A stretch of DNA of 64,000 nucleotides from an uncultured Latescibacterota bacterium. Its GTDB lineage: Bacteria; Latescibacterota; UBA2968; UBA8231. Position numbers and translations under genes: made by a program. Shown here one piece after another: positions 1-8,648 of this stretch (within the stretch, counting starts at the first letter, position 1; every line of letters begins with the position of its first letter). The notes under the pieces are model-generated. The model was not told where the DNA came from. It did no database searches and saw nothing but the letters and a program-made list of their open reading frames with translations. The DNA lies in NCBI GenBank assembly GCA_958295495.1, contig OY282352.1:4968049-5032048 (forward strand), read 5' to 3'.

Positions 1-1
1 T

Positions 2-766
2 TGGTTGTCCTATGCGCGCGACTGGCTGGTCATCGGCCTCGGCAACCTAGCGGGCCAAGACCTAATCCAGCGCAGTCTTTCCAGCCGAGACGAAAAAGTG
101 GCTTACCGCAGCGCTTACCTCGCTGGACTCCTTTATATAACGGTCGGGCTGTTGCCCGTTTTTCTCGGCATGGCGGGTGCAGTCGTCCTCCCGGATTTGG
201 CCGATCCCGATCTAGTTATGATGGCCCTAGCACTAGAGTACCTCCCGGATCTGGCCTTGATCCTCTTTATGGGTGCCCTCGTCTCGGCCCTCCTGTCCAG
301 CGCCGACAGTGCCCTCCTTGCGCCAGCGAGCGTCATTGGCTGGGATCTCCTGCGCTACTTCAAACCCGATGCCGAAGAGCGGTCGTCCCTGCGCGTGACG
401 CGCTTATCCGTCCTCCTCTTGGGCGCGGTATCGCTACTGCTAGCCCTGCGGACCGCTTCGGTTTACGACTTGATGGTCAACTCTTGGTCTGTGCTCCTCG
501 CCTCGCTGTTCGTCCCGCTAACTGCTGGCTTGTGGTGGCCCAAGAGCAATGGCCCCGGAGCCCTAGCCTCCATAGGGGTCGGCCTGTGCGCCTGGCAGGC
601 ACTGAAGGCGCTTCCCGTGGATTTGCCGGCCGACCTTTTGGCCGTGCCTTTTTCCGCCCTCGCTTTAGTAATCGTCAGCTTACTAACCCAAAAGAAGGCA
701 CCGCCGCAGCCCTTACTCGATGCTGAGGGACGCCCCTTGGCCTATGAAAACCGCTTGGGCATTTAA
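2..766 (+). CDS. Sodium/solute symporter (SSS family), C-terminal part
   Basis: The frame is open at the left edge, so only the last 254 residues are visible. They hold about six hydrophobic segments, and one carries the small-residue/serine stretch LVSALLSSADSALLAPAS, typical of the sodium-site helix region of SSS transporters. The family couples sodium entry to uptake of sugars, amino acids or organic acids in the inner membrane; the substrate cannot be read here. A short polar tail ends the protein. The downstream aldehyde dehydrogenase and the reverse-strand amidohydrolase/isomerase operon suggest a catabolic setting, but co-function is an inference. The true start lies outside the window. 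Confidence 0.85.
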   Translation, partial: WLSYARDWLVIGLGNLAGQDLIQRSLSSRDEKVAYRSAYLAGLLYITVGLLPVFLGMAGAVVLPDLADPDLVMMALALEYLPDLALILFMGALVSALLSSADSALLAPASVIGWDLLRYFKPDAEERSSLRVTRLSVLLLGAVSLLLALRTASVYDLMVNSWSVLLASLFVPLTAGLWWPKSNGPGALASIGVGLCAWQALKALPVDLPADLLAVPFSALALVIVSLLTQKKAPPQPLLDAEGRPLAYENRLGI

Positions 767-777
767 TCTAAACTCGC

Positions 778-805
778 TTGACAGGTAGAAGCGCACACTT
801 AACTT
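778..805 (+). promoter_or_regulatory. Possible sigma70-type promoter for the aldehyde dehydrogenase
   Basis: A perfect -35 hexamer TTGACA at 778-783 is followed 16 bases later by a weak -10, TAACTT (800-805). Transcription would start about 33 bases before the ATG at 845. The weak -10 keeps confidence low. Confidence 0.35.
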
Positions 806-844
806 GTTGACTACTTACCGCTCACCTTAAAAAGGAATTTGATC

Positions 845-2254
845 ATGAAGATGTACATTGCCGGAGAATGGGTTGACAAAGCCGCGACCATGGACGTCGT
901 CAACCCCTATGACGGCTCGGTCATCGATACCGTCCCACGGGGCGCCGCCGCAGACATTGACCGCGCTATTGATTCGGCCGAGCGCGGTGCCAAGGTCATG
1001 GCCGCAATGAGCGCTTATGAGCGCTACCAGATCATCCATCAAGCGGCGGATCTAATGCTAGAGCGGCTCGACGACCTAGGGCGCACGATTACCCTCGAAG
1101 AGGGCAAAGTGCTCGCCGAGGGCATGGGCGAGGCATCCCGTGCCCAAGAGACCATCGTCCTCTCTGCCGAGGAAGCCAAGCGCCTGACTGGCGAAACGCT
1201 CGACCTGAGCGGCGCCTCTAACGGGGCGGGCAAATTCGGCTTTACGCTGCGGGTTCCCTGCGGCGTGGTAGCTGCCATTACGCCCTTTAACTTCCCGCTC
1301 AACCTCGTCTGTCACAAAGTCGGCCCCGCGCTGGCCGCCGGTAATTCGATCGTCATCAAACCGGCCAGCGACACCCCGCTTTCGGCACTCAAACTGACCG
1401 AGATTTTTCTCGACGCGGGTCTGCCGGAGGAAGCCATTCAATGCGTCACGGGTTCGGGCGGCGTCATTGGCGACGCGATCAGTTCCAATCCCAAAGTCCG
1501 CAAAATCAGCTTTACGGGCAGCCGCGATGTGGGCGAACACATCTGTCAGGTCGCCGGTCTGAAGAAAGTGACGATGGAGCTAGGCTCCAATGCTCCGCTG
1601 ATCGTCATGCCGGACGCCGATCTCGAAAAGGTCGCCGCGGCCACCGCCAATACCGGCTTTGCCAACGCCGGCCAAGTCTGCATCTCGACTCAGCGAGTAT
1701 TCGCCAGCAGCGAGGTGTACGGGGATTTTATAGACGCGCTCAAACCCGCCGTCGAGGCCCTGACGACCGGCAATCCCCTCGATGACGACGTCAAGATGGG
1801 GCCTATGATCCGCGTTCAAGACGCTGAGCGCGTCGAATCTTGGGTCCAAGAAGCCGTTGGGTCTGGGGCTAGCATCGTCACCGGCGGGACCCGTGAGGGC
1901 ACGATGTACGCCCCGACCATCCTAGCCGATGTAGCACCAGAGATGAAGGTCTCCTGCGACGAGATTTTCGGACCGGCGCTCGGCATCAGCCGGATCGACG
2001 ATATCGACCAAGCCATCGCCATGGCCAACGACACCAACTATGGTCTTAGCGCCGCAATTTTCACCGAGAACCTCAACTGGGCCCTCCAGTTTGCCCAGCA
2101 GGTGGAATCGGGCAATATCCACATCAACTGGGGCACTCAGTGGCGCGCTGACCTAATGCCCTATGGCGGCCTCAAGGAAAGCGGCATGGGCAAGGAGGGG
2201 CCCCGATACGCAGTCGAGGAAATGACCGAAACCAAGATGGTCGTCATCCATTAA
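845..2254 (+). CDS. NAD(P)-dependent aldehyde dehydrogenase
   Basis: A 469-residue aldehyde dehydrogenase that oxidises an aldehyde to an acid in the cytoplasm. The family landmarks are present: the N-terminal cofactor region with TPFNFPLNLVCHKVGPALAAG, the general base Glu about 245 in VTMELGS, the catalytic Cys about 279 in NAGQVCIST, and a C-terminal PYGGLKESGMGKEGP oligomerisation segment. It resembles the lactaldehyde/succinate-semialdehyde/phosphonoacetaldehyde branch; the substrate is unknown. I chose the ATG at 845 because AAGGA lies eight bases upstream; an in-frame TTG at 839 is less likely. A strong hairpin terminator follows the stop. It may work with the preceding symporter. Confidence 0.9.
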   Translation: MKMYIAGEWVDKAATMDVVNPYDGSVIDTVPRGAAADIDRAIDSAERGAKVMAAMSAYERYQIIHQAADLMLERLDDLGRTITLEEGKVLAEGMGEASRAQETIVLSAEEAKRLTGETLDLSGASNGAGKFGFTLRVPCGVVAAITPFNFPLNLVCHKVGPALAAGNSIVIKPASDTPLSALKLTEIFLDAGLPEEAIQCVTGSGGVIGDAISSNPKVRKISFTGSRDVGEHICQVAGLKKVTMELGSNAPLIVMPDADLEKVAAATANTGFANAGQVCISTQRVFASSEVYGDFIDALKPAVEALTTGNPLDDDVKMGPMIRVQDAERVESWVQEAVGSGASIVTGGTREGTMYAPTILADVAPEMKVSCDEIFGPALGISRIDDIDQAIAMANDTNYGLSAAIFTENLNWALQFAQQVESGNIHINWGTQWRADLMPYGGLKESGMGKEGPRYAVEEMTETKMVVIH

Positions 2255-2277
2255 AAACCTCTAGCGACAACGCAAAA

Positions 2278-2310
2278 GGGGGGACGCGCCTGTTGGGCGT
2301 CCCCCCTTCT
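2278..2310. terminator. Bidirectional intrinsic terminator
   Basis: A perfect ten-base-pair stem (GGGGGGACGC at 2278-2287 with GCGTCCCCCC at 2297-2306) is followed on the plus strand by TTCTATTTT and preceded by an A-rich run that serves the minus strand. It lies between two convergent genes (aldehyde dehydrogenase ending 2254, transaminase ending 2330) and can stop both. Confidence 0.85.
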
Positions 2311-2329
2311 ATTTTGTACCCCTGCCCTT

Positions 2330-3181
2330 TCAGGTCGAATCCAGTGATTCCAGAAACGCGGCGCGGATCTGCCGCGTAATCGGCCCCGGTGTACCTTCGC
2401 CGATAACGGCACCATCAATCTGTACTACCGGCATCGCTTCAGTAGTAGTACCGGCGAGAAAGACCTCGTTGGCTCCCTTAAATTGCTCCAGCGTACAAAA
2501 TTTCTCGTCAATAGGTATGCCAAGCTCGCGGGCCAAAGCGAGAAGAATCCCTCTGGTGATACTCGGCAGGATATGAGGGCCAATAGGCGCAGTACACAAT
2601 TGCCCCGCCTGTACGCAGAAGGCAGTGGTCGAAGCCCCTTCGGTGACCCGTTTTTCCGCATCGACTAGCAGCGCCTCAAAAGCGCCCACTTGCGCCGCCG
2701 CCTGTTTGGCCAAGATGTTGGGCAGCAAGGCGATGCTCTTGATATCGCAGCGCTTCCAGCGCAAGTCTTCGGTGCTAATGACCTCGACGCCGCGGTCGTA
2801 AAGGTCCTGCGGCAGGCGACGCAATTCCTTAAACGTCATTACGACGGTGGGCGCGATCGGGACAGCAGGGAACTCGTGATGCCTTGGGGCGACCCCGCGC
2901 GTAACTTGGATATAGACCAACGTCTCGCCAAAACCGCTCCGCTCAATGCCCTCCATTAGCTTGGCCCTAAGGCCATACTCGCGGATATCCAACGGCAAGT
3001 GCAGCACTTTTAGGTTGCCTTGAAGGCGCACCAAGTGCGGCTCTAAGGCATAGGGGCACCCGTCGTAGGTCGCAACGACCTCATAGACGCCATCGGCGAA
3101 CTGATAGCCCCGGTCCTCAACCGACACCACGGCTTTGGCCAGTGGACAGAAGCGACCGTTGACATAGGCGATCTCAGGCAT
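2330..3181 (-). CDS. dat: D-amino acid transaminase-like PLP class IV aminotransferase
   Basis: A 283-residue fold-type IV PLP enzyme. The N-terminus reads YVNGRFCPLAKAVVSVEDRG, as in D-alanine aminotransferase, and the PLP lysine is about K148 in CDIKSIALLPN. EGASTTAF and GTTTEAMPV match the cofactor-phosphate and substrate regions. The family interconverts D-amino acids and 2-oxo acids; some members are branched-chain transaminases or aminodeoxychorismate lyases, and the motif set favours the D-amino acid type. The ATG follows GAGGGGG. It is last in an operon with a TIM-barrel isomerase (ten-base gap) and an M20 amidohydrolase, so it could process an amino acid released by the hydrolase. 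Confidence 0.85.
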   Translation of the reverse strand: MPEIAYVNGRFCPLAKAVVSVEDRGYQFADGVYEVVATYDGCPYALEPHLVRLQGNLKVLHLPLDIREYGLRAKLMEGIERSGFGETLVYIQVTRGVAPRHHEFPAVPIAPTVVMTFKELRRLPQDLYDRGVEVISTEDLRWKRCDIKSIALLPNILAKQAAAQVGAFEALLVDAEKRVTEGASTTAFCVQAGQLCTAPIGPHILPSITRGILLALARELGIPIDEKFCTLEQFKGANEVFLAGTTTEAMPVVQIDGAVIGEGTPGPITRQIRAAFLESLDST

Positions 3182-3191
3182 CGCCCCCTCG

Positions 3192-3956
3192 CTAGCGTTT
3201 GGCGAGGGCCTGCCACAAGGCCCGATAATAACGCATCAAGCGCAGAGGCTCTGGACTTTCGGGGATTTCGGCGAGACAATAACCTGCGTAGCCGCTGTGT
3301 CGCAGCAGGGTAAAGAGCCGCTCCCACGGGTAATCGCTCCACAATTCGGTAATGTGGACCAAGGCAATGGCGTCCTGCAAGGAGGCGAAACTGCCGTCGA
3401 TAGAGCCGTCAACTAGATCCGTCGCATTGGAATTCCAGCAGACGAAGACGTTGTCGTGGTCGGCGTAGTCAATGATCTTGCGGATGTTGGCTGGATCCGA
3501 GGTCGTGCGGCCGTGGACCTCCAAGCGGATCTGCACCCCTAGGTCGCGGGCAAATTCGCCGCACTCGCGCAAGCTGACGCCGATCTGCTCCAAGGTCTGC
3601 TCAATGGGAATCCCCTCATCCACGTGTACGTTGTTCGGGCGCACCTTAACTCCGCCGACCCCGAGATCGCGGGCCAAGCGCACGTACTCTTTGGTCCCGT
3701 CGATGTGACTTTGGAGCACCTGCGGATCGACGGCGTCGTATTCAAAGGCGCTGCCCAACCCCACCAACTCGACCGCCGAGTCAGCAAAGCGCCTCTTGAC
3801 CTCGGCCCGCTCAGTTGCACTGAGAGACACTTCAACTCCGTGGGCATGCGTAGTTCGCAGCTCAACCCCAGCCAAACCAGCTTCTTCGCAATGGGCAATC
3901 AGCGTCTCTAAATCCCAATCGCGGCCCAAGTTGTAGGTCACCATACCGAGTTTCAC
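3192..3956 (-). CDS. Sugar phosphate isomerase/epimerase-like TIM barrel
   Basis: A 254-residue protein of the xylose isomerase-like TIM-barrel superfamily (AP_endonuc_2 type). The N-terminus MKLGMVTYNLGRDWDLETLI and the motifs GVELRTTHAHGVEV, LEVHGR and VHITEL resemble the metal-binding Glu/His positions of such barrels. Members act on sugars, inosose or hydroxypyruvate; the substrate here is unknown. The start is GTG, preceded by GGGAGGA eight bases away, and overlaps the stop of the upstream amidohydrolase (GTGA), so translation is probably coupled. It is the middle gene of a three-gene operon. Confidence 0.8.
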   Translation of the reverse strand: MKLGMVTYNLGRDWDLETLIAHCEEAGLAGVELRTTHAHGVEVSLSATERAEVKRRFADSAVELVGLGSAFEYDAVDPQVLQSHIDGTKEYVRLARDLGVGGVKVRPNNVHVDEGIPIEQTLEQIGVSLRECGEFARDLGVQIRLEVHGRTTSDPANIRKIIDYADHDNVFVCWNSNATDLVDGSIDGSFASLQDAIALVHITELWSDYPWERLFTLLRHSGYAGYCLAEIPESPEPLRLMRYYRALWQALAKR

Positions 3957-5308
3957 GTTGTATTCCTCCCTGCTTGATCACCGGCGAAGAGCTCCCGGTG
4001 AAAGAGCGCCTTTTGCTGTTGGAGATAGTCGCCCTTGCTCATGTTGGGCGCATGGGTTTGCAGGATGCCTCGGGCCGCAGACGCATCGCCGTACAGCAGA
4101 TCAATGGCCATCATGGCCAAGACCTTGGCCGGAGCCAGATACCCAGCGGCCGGATCGGCGATGCTCCAATCGGGTCCGTGGATCACGCCGCTGGCCCCGG
4201 TCATAGCCGGGTGCAGCACGGGCATGAGCTGACTGAGGTCGCCAGCGTCGGTGGAGCCGCCGCCGTGGGGATAATCCCGGTACTGATCGGGGCCGAAAAT
4301 CCGCGCGGCGTTGTCTTTGAAAAGTTGCCCTAAGTCGGGATCATTGCACAGCGGCAGGTATCCGGGCACAGTTTCGATCTCAACCGAACAGCCGAGGGCA
4401 ACCGCCGCCCCCCGCAGCGCCCGATCGACCTTGTGAGACGCATCGCGTATCGCCTCAGAGGTGCGGGCGCGGACGTAGGTTTCCAGCCGCACCTCCGCCG
4501 GGATGATATTGACCAGATCGCCCCCCTTCGTGATGATCGGATGCACCCGCACGCAGTCCTGGTCGCGGAAGGTCTCGCGCTGGGCGTCAATCGCACTGAG
4601 GGCCAGCGTCGCCGCGCTGAGCGCGTTGACCCCTTTCTCCGGCGCGCCTCCGGCGTGGGCGGCGCGGCCAATGAAACGCACGTTCTTGGCCAAGAAGCCA
4701 TTGGACGACCGAGCGATCCCCACTGCTCCCTTGGTTTGCACCGAACTGCTGGTGTGGATCATCACGGCCATATCTACGTCGTCGAAGTGCCCCAATTCGA
4801 CCAGCTCGGGCTTGCCCCCGAGAAACGCGATCTTGCCTTCCTCGACAAGTCCTAAGCGGTAGTCTATCTCGACGTATTCTTCTGCGGGCACGGCGAAAAA
4901 CGCGATTTCCCCGGCCAGCTCTTCGCTGACACCGGCCTCTACAAGCCCATAGGCGGCCCCTACCATCCCGGCGATCTGGGCGTTGTGGCCACAGGCGTGT
5001 GCCGCCCCGGTCGCCGGGTCGGCGCGCGGGTGGTCGGGCACGATGAGTGCGTCGAGTTCGCCCATCAGTGCCACAGTCGGGCCTGATTGTCGCCCCTTGA
5101 ACCAGGCCTTCACGCCGGTCAGTGCCAAGTCTCGCTCGTACTGCAATCCGAGATCGGCAAAACTTTTGCAGACGCGGCGGGCCGTCCGTTCCTCCTTAAA
5201 GCCCAATTCGGGTTGGTCCATGATGGCTTCTCCCAGCCCGATGATCCGCTCGCGCTGCCGCTCAATGGCCGCGCAGACTGCGGCCTTTAATTCCTCTTTG
5301 CTCCGCAT
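3953..5308 (-). CDS. M20 family amidohydrolase/peptidase (AbgB-like)
   Basis: A 451-residue zinc hydrolase of the M20 family. Visible landmarks are GELDAL followed by AAHACGHNAQIAGM (metal ligands Asp and His), the PAEEYVEIDY segment with the catalytic Glu pair, and the lid-domain motif GRAAHAGGAPEKGVNAL. HPAMTGASGVIHGPDW near the end supplies a later histidine. It is closest by eye to the aminobenzoyl-glutamate utilisation B and aminoacylase types, which cleave N-acyl amide bonds. I start at the ATG at 5308 because GGAG lies about five bases upstream; the frame is open further upstream but without coding character. It is first in the operon with the isomerase and transaminase. Confidence 0.85.
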   Translation of the reverse strand: MRSKEELKAAVCAAIERQRERIIGLGEAIMDQPELGFKEERTARRVCKSFADLGLQYERDLALTGVKAWFKGRQSGPTVALMGELDALIVPDHPRADPATGAAHACGHNAQIAGMVGAAYGLVEAGVSEELAGEIAFFAVPAEEYVEIDYRLGLVEEGKIAFLGGKPELVELGHFDDVDMAVMIHTSSSVQTKGAVGIARSSNGFLAKNVRFIGRAAHAGGAPEKGVNALSAATLALSAIDAQRETFRDQDCVRVHPIITKGGDLVNIIPAEVRLETYVRARTSEAIRDASHKVDRALRGAAVALGCSVEIETVPGYLPLCNDPDLGQLFKDNAARIFGPDQYRDYPHGGGSTDAGDLSQLMPVLHPAMTGASGVIHGPDWSIADPAAGYLAPAKVLAMMAIDLLYGDASAARGILQTHAPNMSKGDYLQQQKALFHRELFAGDQAGRNTT

Positions 5309-5389
5309 AAATCTCCGTCTTTTTAGGTCGGCCAGTATAGCCGACGTCCATGGGGTTGTCAAGCAATTCCCCAGCTTGTGCAGATCTAG

Positions 5390-5566
5390 CGCACTCCTTT
5401 TGCGAGTCGCTCGCCCGACAACACCAAGGTCATCGCCAGGCGCTCATCCGACGACCTGCAGGAGGTGCTGCAAGCCCTCAAGGAATGTCCCGTCTTTTAC
5501 AAGCCCTTTTGCGGCGCGGACGCCCGCGCCGCCCGCGCCGCAGAATTAGTGCCGCATAAGACCTAA
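5390..5566 (+). pseudogene. Truncated 3' end of a gene, possibly UDP-GlcNAc 2-epimerase-like
   Basis: An open frame of 58 codons without a start codon begins just after TAG (5387-5389) and ends TAA at 5566. Third positions are overwhelmingly G/C, as in the neighbouring genes, which suggests real former coding sequence. The peptide (DNTKVIARRSSDDLQ, then KPFCGADARAARAAELV) loosely recalls the C-terminus of hydrolysing UDP-GlcNAc 2-epimerases, where PYGDGxAxxRI is usual. That identification is weak. It looks like a remnant left by deletion, next to a sugar-nucleotide-type epimerase gene on the other strand. Confidence 0.35.
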
Positions 5567-5569
5567 GCC

Positions 5570-6547
5570 TCAGCCGTGCGGTAACACCCCGAGGTCCTCG
5601 CCGCGCTGATAGTTGAGCGCATCGACGATCATCTGCACGATGTCGTAACTAGGGCTGAATCCTAAGTATTCCTCGGCCTTGTGCAGGTTGAATTCGTAAA
5701 AGGTGGGAGTGGCCTTTACAGCCGCTTCGACGTGGGGCATATCGCGCAATTCGGCGAGCCGGTAACTGACTTCGTCCCAAGTGAACGGGCGCGGCCCAGC
5801 TAGCTGGAAGGTCTCGCCCAACGCCCTTTCTTTGCCCAAGGCACAGAGGCACCCATGTACGATGTCGCGCACATCGACGATGTGCTTTTTGAAGGGACGG
5901 TCGCGCTGGTCTTTGAGCAGCACCGCACACTCCTCACCCTGCCACAGGGCGGCTAGTTCCGGGTGTACCTCCTTCATCTTGCTCAGGTAGAACTGCGGGA
6001 ACTGCAAAATTTCGTCCGCCGCCCGCACCATGGCGAAACGCAGGATCGTCGTCGGCACTTGGTAGCCCTGCCAATAGCCGTTGCACAATTCCTCGCCTAA
6101 CGCCTTAGTCAAAGCATAGGCTCCCTTGGGCACGCACGGCGTCTGTTCGTCAATGGGCGCGCTCATGCCGCCGGGGACGTACTTGTCGTAGAGCGCGTCC
6201 GAGCTGGCGAACAGGAATTGACCCATCCCCTGCACGCGGCGCACGGCTTCCAACATGTTGAAGGTGCCGCGCACGTTGATTTCAAAGAACTCCTCGTCGG
6301 TAAAGGGGCCACCACCCTGAAAGGCCGCTCCCAAGTGATAGACGACCTCAACCCCCTCGACCGCTTGCTCAACTGCGGCCGGCTCGGTCAAACTCCCCTC
6401 AACTAGTTCGACCTGCATCTTCTTGAGGTTTTCCACTCGCGGATCTCGGGGCCAGACCAACCCGCGCAGATGGTGGCCGCGCTCGAGGAGCTGTTTGGCC
6501 AAGTTGGCACCAATGCGACCGGTAATGCCAGTAATCAATATCCTCAC
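5570..6547 (-). CDS. NAD-dependent epimerase/dehydratase (extended SDR)
   Basis: A 325-residue extended short-chain dehydrogenase. The Rossmann motif GITGRIGANLA is at the N-terminus, with FASSDALYD as the serine region and YALTK as the YxxxK catalytic pair. The C-terminal part matches substrate-binding domains of nucleotide-sugar epimerases and dehydratases. It probably remodels a sugar nucleotide or related substrate in the cytoplasm. The frame is open upstream to 6667, but the GTG at 6547 has an excellent ribosome site (GGGAGGT) seven bases away and begins exactly at the Rossmann strand. It is divergent from the Usp/EIIA gene. Confidence 0.85.
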   Translation of the reverse strand: MRILITGITGRIGANLAKQLLERGHHLRGLVWPRDPRVENLKKMQVELVEGSLTEPAAVEQAVEGVEVVYHLGAAFQGGGPFTDEEFFEINVRGTFNMLEAVRRVQGMGQFLFASSDALYDKYVPGGMSAPIDEQTPCVPKGAYALTKALGEELCNGYWQGYQVPTTILRFAMVRAADEILQFPQFYLSKMKEVHPELAALWQGEECAVLLKDQRDRPFKKHIVDVRDIVHGCLCALGKERALGETFQLAGPRPFTWDEVSYRLAELRDMPHVEAAVKATPTFYEFNLHKAEEYLGFSPSYDIVQMIVDALNYQRGEDLGVLPHG

Positions 6548-6706
6548 GCAAACCTCCCGGTTGAATTGCCAACAACCAATCGCACCGCACCACCGCTGGC
6601 AACCCCACCGCGACGGGAAAGAAGGCTGGAAAAGATGGCGACCTGTTTTATATTTAATGGATAGCACTACTTGGGATGGTCCTCGGTTTGATGCCTCACA
6701 ACGAAG

Positions 6707-7987
6707 ATGTCACCTGCTCAACTTCGCATTCTGGTCCCCCTCGAAAACCCGCACCAAGAACACAATCTCGTCGACTTGGCTGCGACCCTCGCCCCTTCGC
6801 CTTGGGGCGAGCTGCACTTGACCCACATACTGACGCCCGACGCTGCGCCCCAGCCCAACATAAAACAGGCACTCCAAGTTTCGGCCGACCGGGCCATGGC
6901 CCACGACATCGGTGCTATCGCGCATTTGGAAAAAGACGAGGACGTGACGAGCGGAATTCAGCGGGCTGTTCGCCGCTGGAGCTGCAATATGATGCTCATG
7001 GCCTGGAATGCCAATGTCGAGCGCGACGCGATCCTATCTGCGCCCAACCGCGCCCTGACCAAGGACATTGACGTCGATACCTTGATTTTTAAGGAAAAGA
7101 AAAGCGGGCCGGTGCGCCGGATTCTCGTGCCCTTCGGCGGCGGCAATCACGCGCTGGTAGGCGTGCAGGTCGCCTACGATCTAGCCCAAACTTGGGGCGC
7201 TGAACTGGAAATTCTCCGCATCGTCCGCGACACCCGCGACCCTTCCGACCCGATCCTCCAGCGCTACTGTTCGCAGTTAGCCGCAGACACGCGCTTGCAG
7301 CTAGAACTATTGAAGATCGACGCACCGTTGACTATGGTCCCGGCGGTCGATGTGGTCCCGGCCATAGTCGAACGGGCACAAAACCACGATTTGATCGTCC
7401 TCGGCGCCTCAAACGACTGGCGCCAAGAGGAACACCTCGCCGGCTCCATCCCGGACGAAATCGCCTATCAGGTGCCCTGTTCGGTGCTGATGGTCCGCTC
7501 GGCTGCGGCCAACGACCTGCAGCTAAGTCGCATTTTCTGGGAGCACACCATCCGCTTGGACCTCACCCCCAAGGACAAGTGGGATGCCATCGCCCAGATG
7601 GTCGATGCGTTAATCGAAGAAAAACAAATCCCCGCCAGCGAACGCCAGACCGTACTCGCGGCCGCGCTCGACCGCGAGCGCAAAGGCTCGACCTCGCTGG
7701 GGCACGGCACGGCCATCCCCCATGCGCCCATCCCCGAGCTGGACGGGATCATCGGCTGCTTGGGGATTTGCCAACAGGGCATCGACTTTGAAGGCCCTAC
7801 CCCTGAGCCGGTACACTTCATTTTTCTGCTATTGACCCCGGAACAAAACTACCGCAGTTACATCCCAATCCTCGCCCAGATCGCGACCTTGATGCACGCC
7901 GACACCACCCACCACGACATGCTCGCCTCGCAGACGCCAGCGGAAATAACCGCCGTCCTCAAGCGCCTGCCGCAACCGCGCCGCTAG
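6707..7987 (+). CDS. Universal stress protein tandem fused to a PTS EIIA domain
   Basis: A 426-residue three-domain protein. Residues about 5-130 and 138-265 are two UspA-like domains; the second has LVPFGGGNHA and IVLGASNDWRQEE leading to PCSVLMVRS, the usual Usp ending. Residues about 275-420 are a PTS EIIA domain of the fructose/PtsN type, with the phosphorylatable histidine about H339 in GHGTAIPHAPI. EIIA domains accept phosphate from HPr; fused to Usp modules this is more likely a regulatory sensor than a sugar porter, which is an inference. There is no membrane segment and no other PTS gene nearby. It overlaps the end of nth by four bases on the opposite strand. Confidence 0.85.
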   Translation: MSPAQLRILVPLENPHQEHNLVDLAATLAPSPWGELHLTHILTPDAAPQPNIKQALQVSADRAMAHDIGAIAHLEKDEDVTSGIQRAVRRWSCNMMLMAWNANVERDAILSAPNRALTKDIDVDTLIFKEKKSGPVRRILVPFGGGNHALVGVQVAYDLAQTWGAELEILRIVRDTRDPSDPILQRYCSQLAADTRLQLELLKIDAPLTMVPAVDVVPAIVERAQNHDLIVLGASNDWRQEEHLAGSIPDEIAYQVPCSVLMVRSAAANDLQLSRIFWEHTIRLDLTPKDKWDAIAQMVDALIEEKQIPASERQTVLAAALDRERKGSTSLGHGTAIPHAPIPELDGIIGCLGICQQGIDFEGPTPEPVHFIFLLLTPEQNYRSYIPILAQIATLMHADTTHHDMLASQTPAEITAVLKRLPQPRR

Positions 7988-8634
7988 GTCCGCTCAATCT
8001 GGCTGGCAAAATAATCGCAATGTGGCATGAGCACACACTCGTCGCACAGGGGCTTGCGCGCCTTGCACACGTAGCGGCCGTGCAAGACCACGCGCTGTCC
8101 AAAAGCCGTCCACTCCTCGGCCGGCAAAAGCTGCGCCAAGGCCATTTCGACCTTGACCGGATCCTTTTCTGCGGTCAACCCCAAGCGCCGAGTCACCCGG
8201 CCCACGTGTGTATCTACGACGATGCCGGGCACGCCATATACGTTGCCGAGGATGACATTGGCACTCTTGCGGCCAATGCCAGGCAAGCGGGTTAAGGCGT
8301 CCATTTGCCCGGGGACTTGGCCGTCGTGCTCGGCGATGAGCATCGCCATTGCCGAGCGGATGTTTTTGGTCTTTTGCCGGTAGAAGCCAGTCGAGCGGAT
8401 ATCCTTCTCTAGCTCTTCTGCCGCCACCGCCACGTAGTCGGCTGCACACTGGTATTTTTTGAATAGTACTGCGGTGACTTCGTTGACCTTGATATCCGTG
8501 CTCTGCGCCGCGAGCACAGTCGCCACCATCAACTCCAAGGCATTGCTGTACTTGAGTTCCACTCTCGCTTTGGGAATGGTCTTCTTTAATTCCCTACAGA
8601 CGATCTGTGCCCGCTCGACTTCGCGCTCCCCCAC
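7984..8634 (-). CDS. nth: Endonuclease III, base-excision repair glycosylase/AP lyase
   Basis: A 216-residue endonuclease III, which removes oxidised pyrimidines and nicks the abasic site. The helix-hairpin-helix LPGIGRKSANV holds the catalytic Lys (about K123), and VDTHVGR holds the catalytic Asp (about D141). The C-terminus has the [4Fe-4S] pattern with spacings 6, 2 and 5 (from CKARKPLC to PHC). The start is GTG at 8634 with AAGGA seven bases upstream, inside the 14-base gap after the glycosyltransferase. It is last in the glycan operon, probably only by location. Confidence 0.95.
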   Translation of the reverse strand: MGEREVERAQIVCRELKKTIPKARVELKYSNALELMVATVLAAQSTDIKVNEVTAVLFKKYQCAADYVAVAAEELEKDIRSTGFYRQKTKNIRSAMAMLIAEHDGQVPGQMDALTRLPGIGRKSANVILGNVYGVPGIVVDTHVGRVTRRLGLTAEKDPVKVEMALAQLLPAEEWTAFGQRVVLHGRYVCKARKPLCDECVLMPHCDYFASQIERT

Positions 8635-8648
8635 TTCGACTTCCTTCT

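Noticed and set aside
5387-5389. The TAG before the remnant as a recoded (pyrrolysine-type) stop
   Set aside because: Sequence upstream of the TAG has no coding character in that frame, so readthrough would join nothing.
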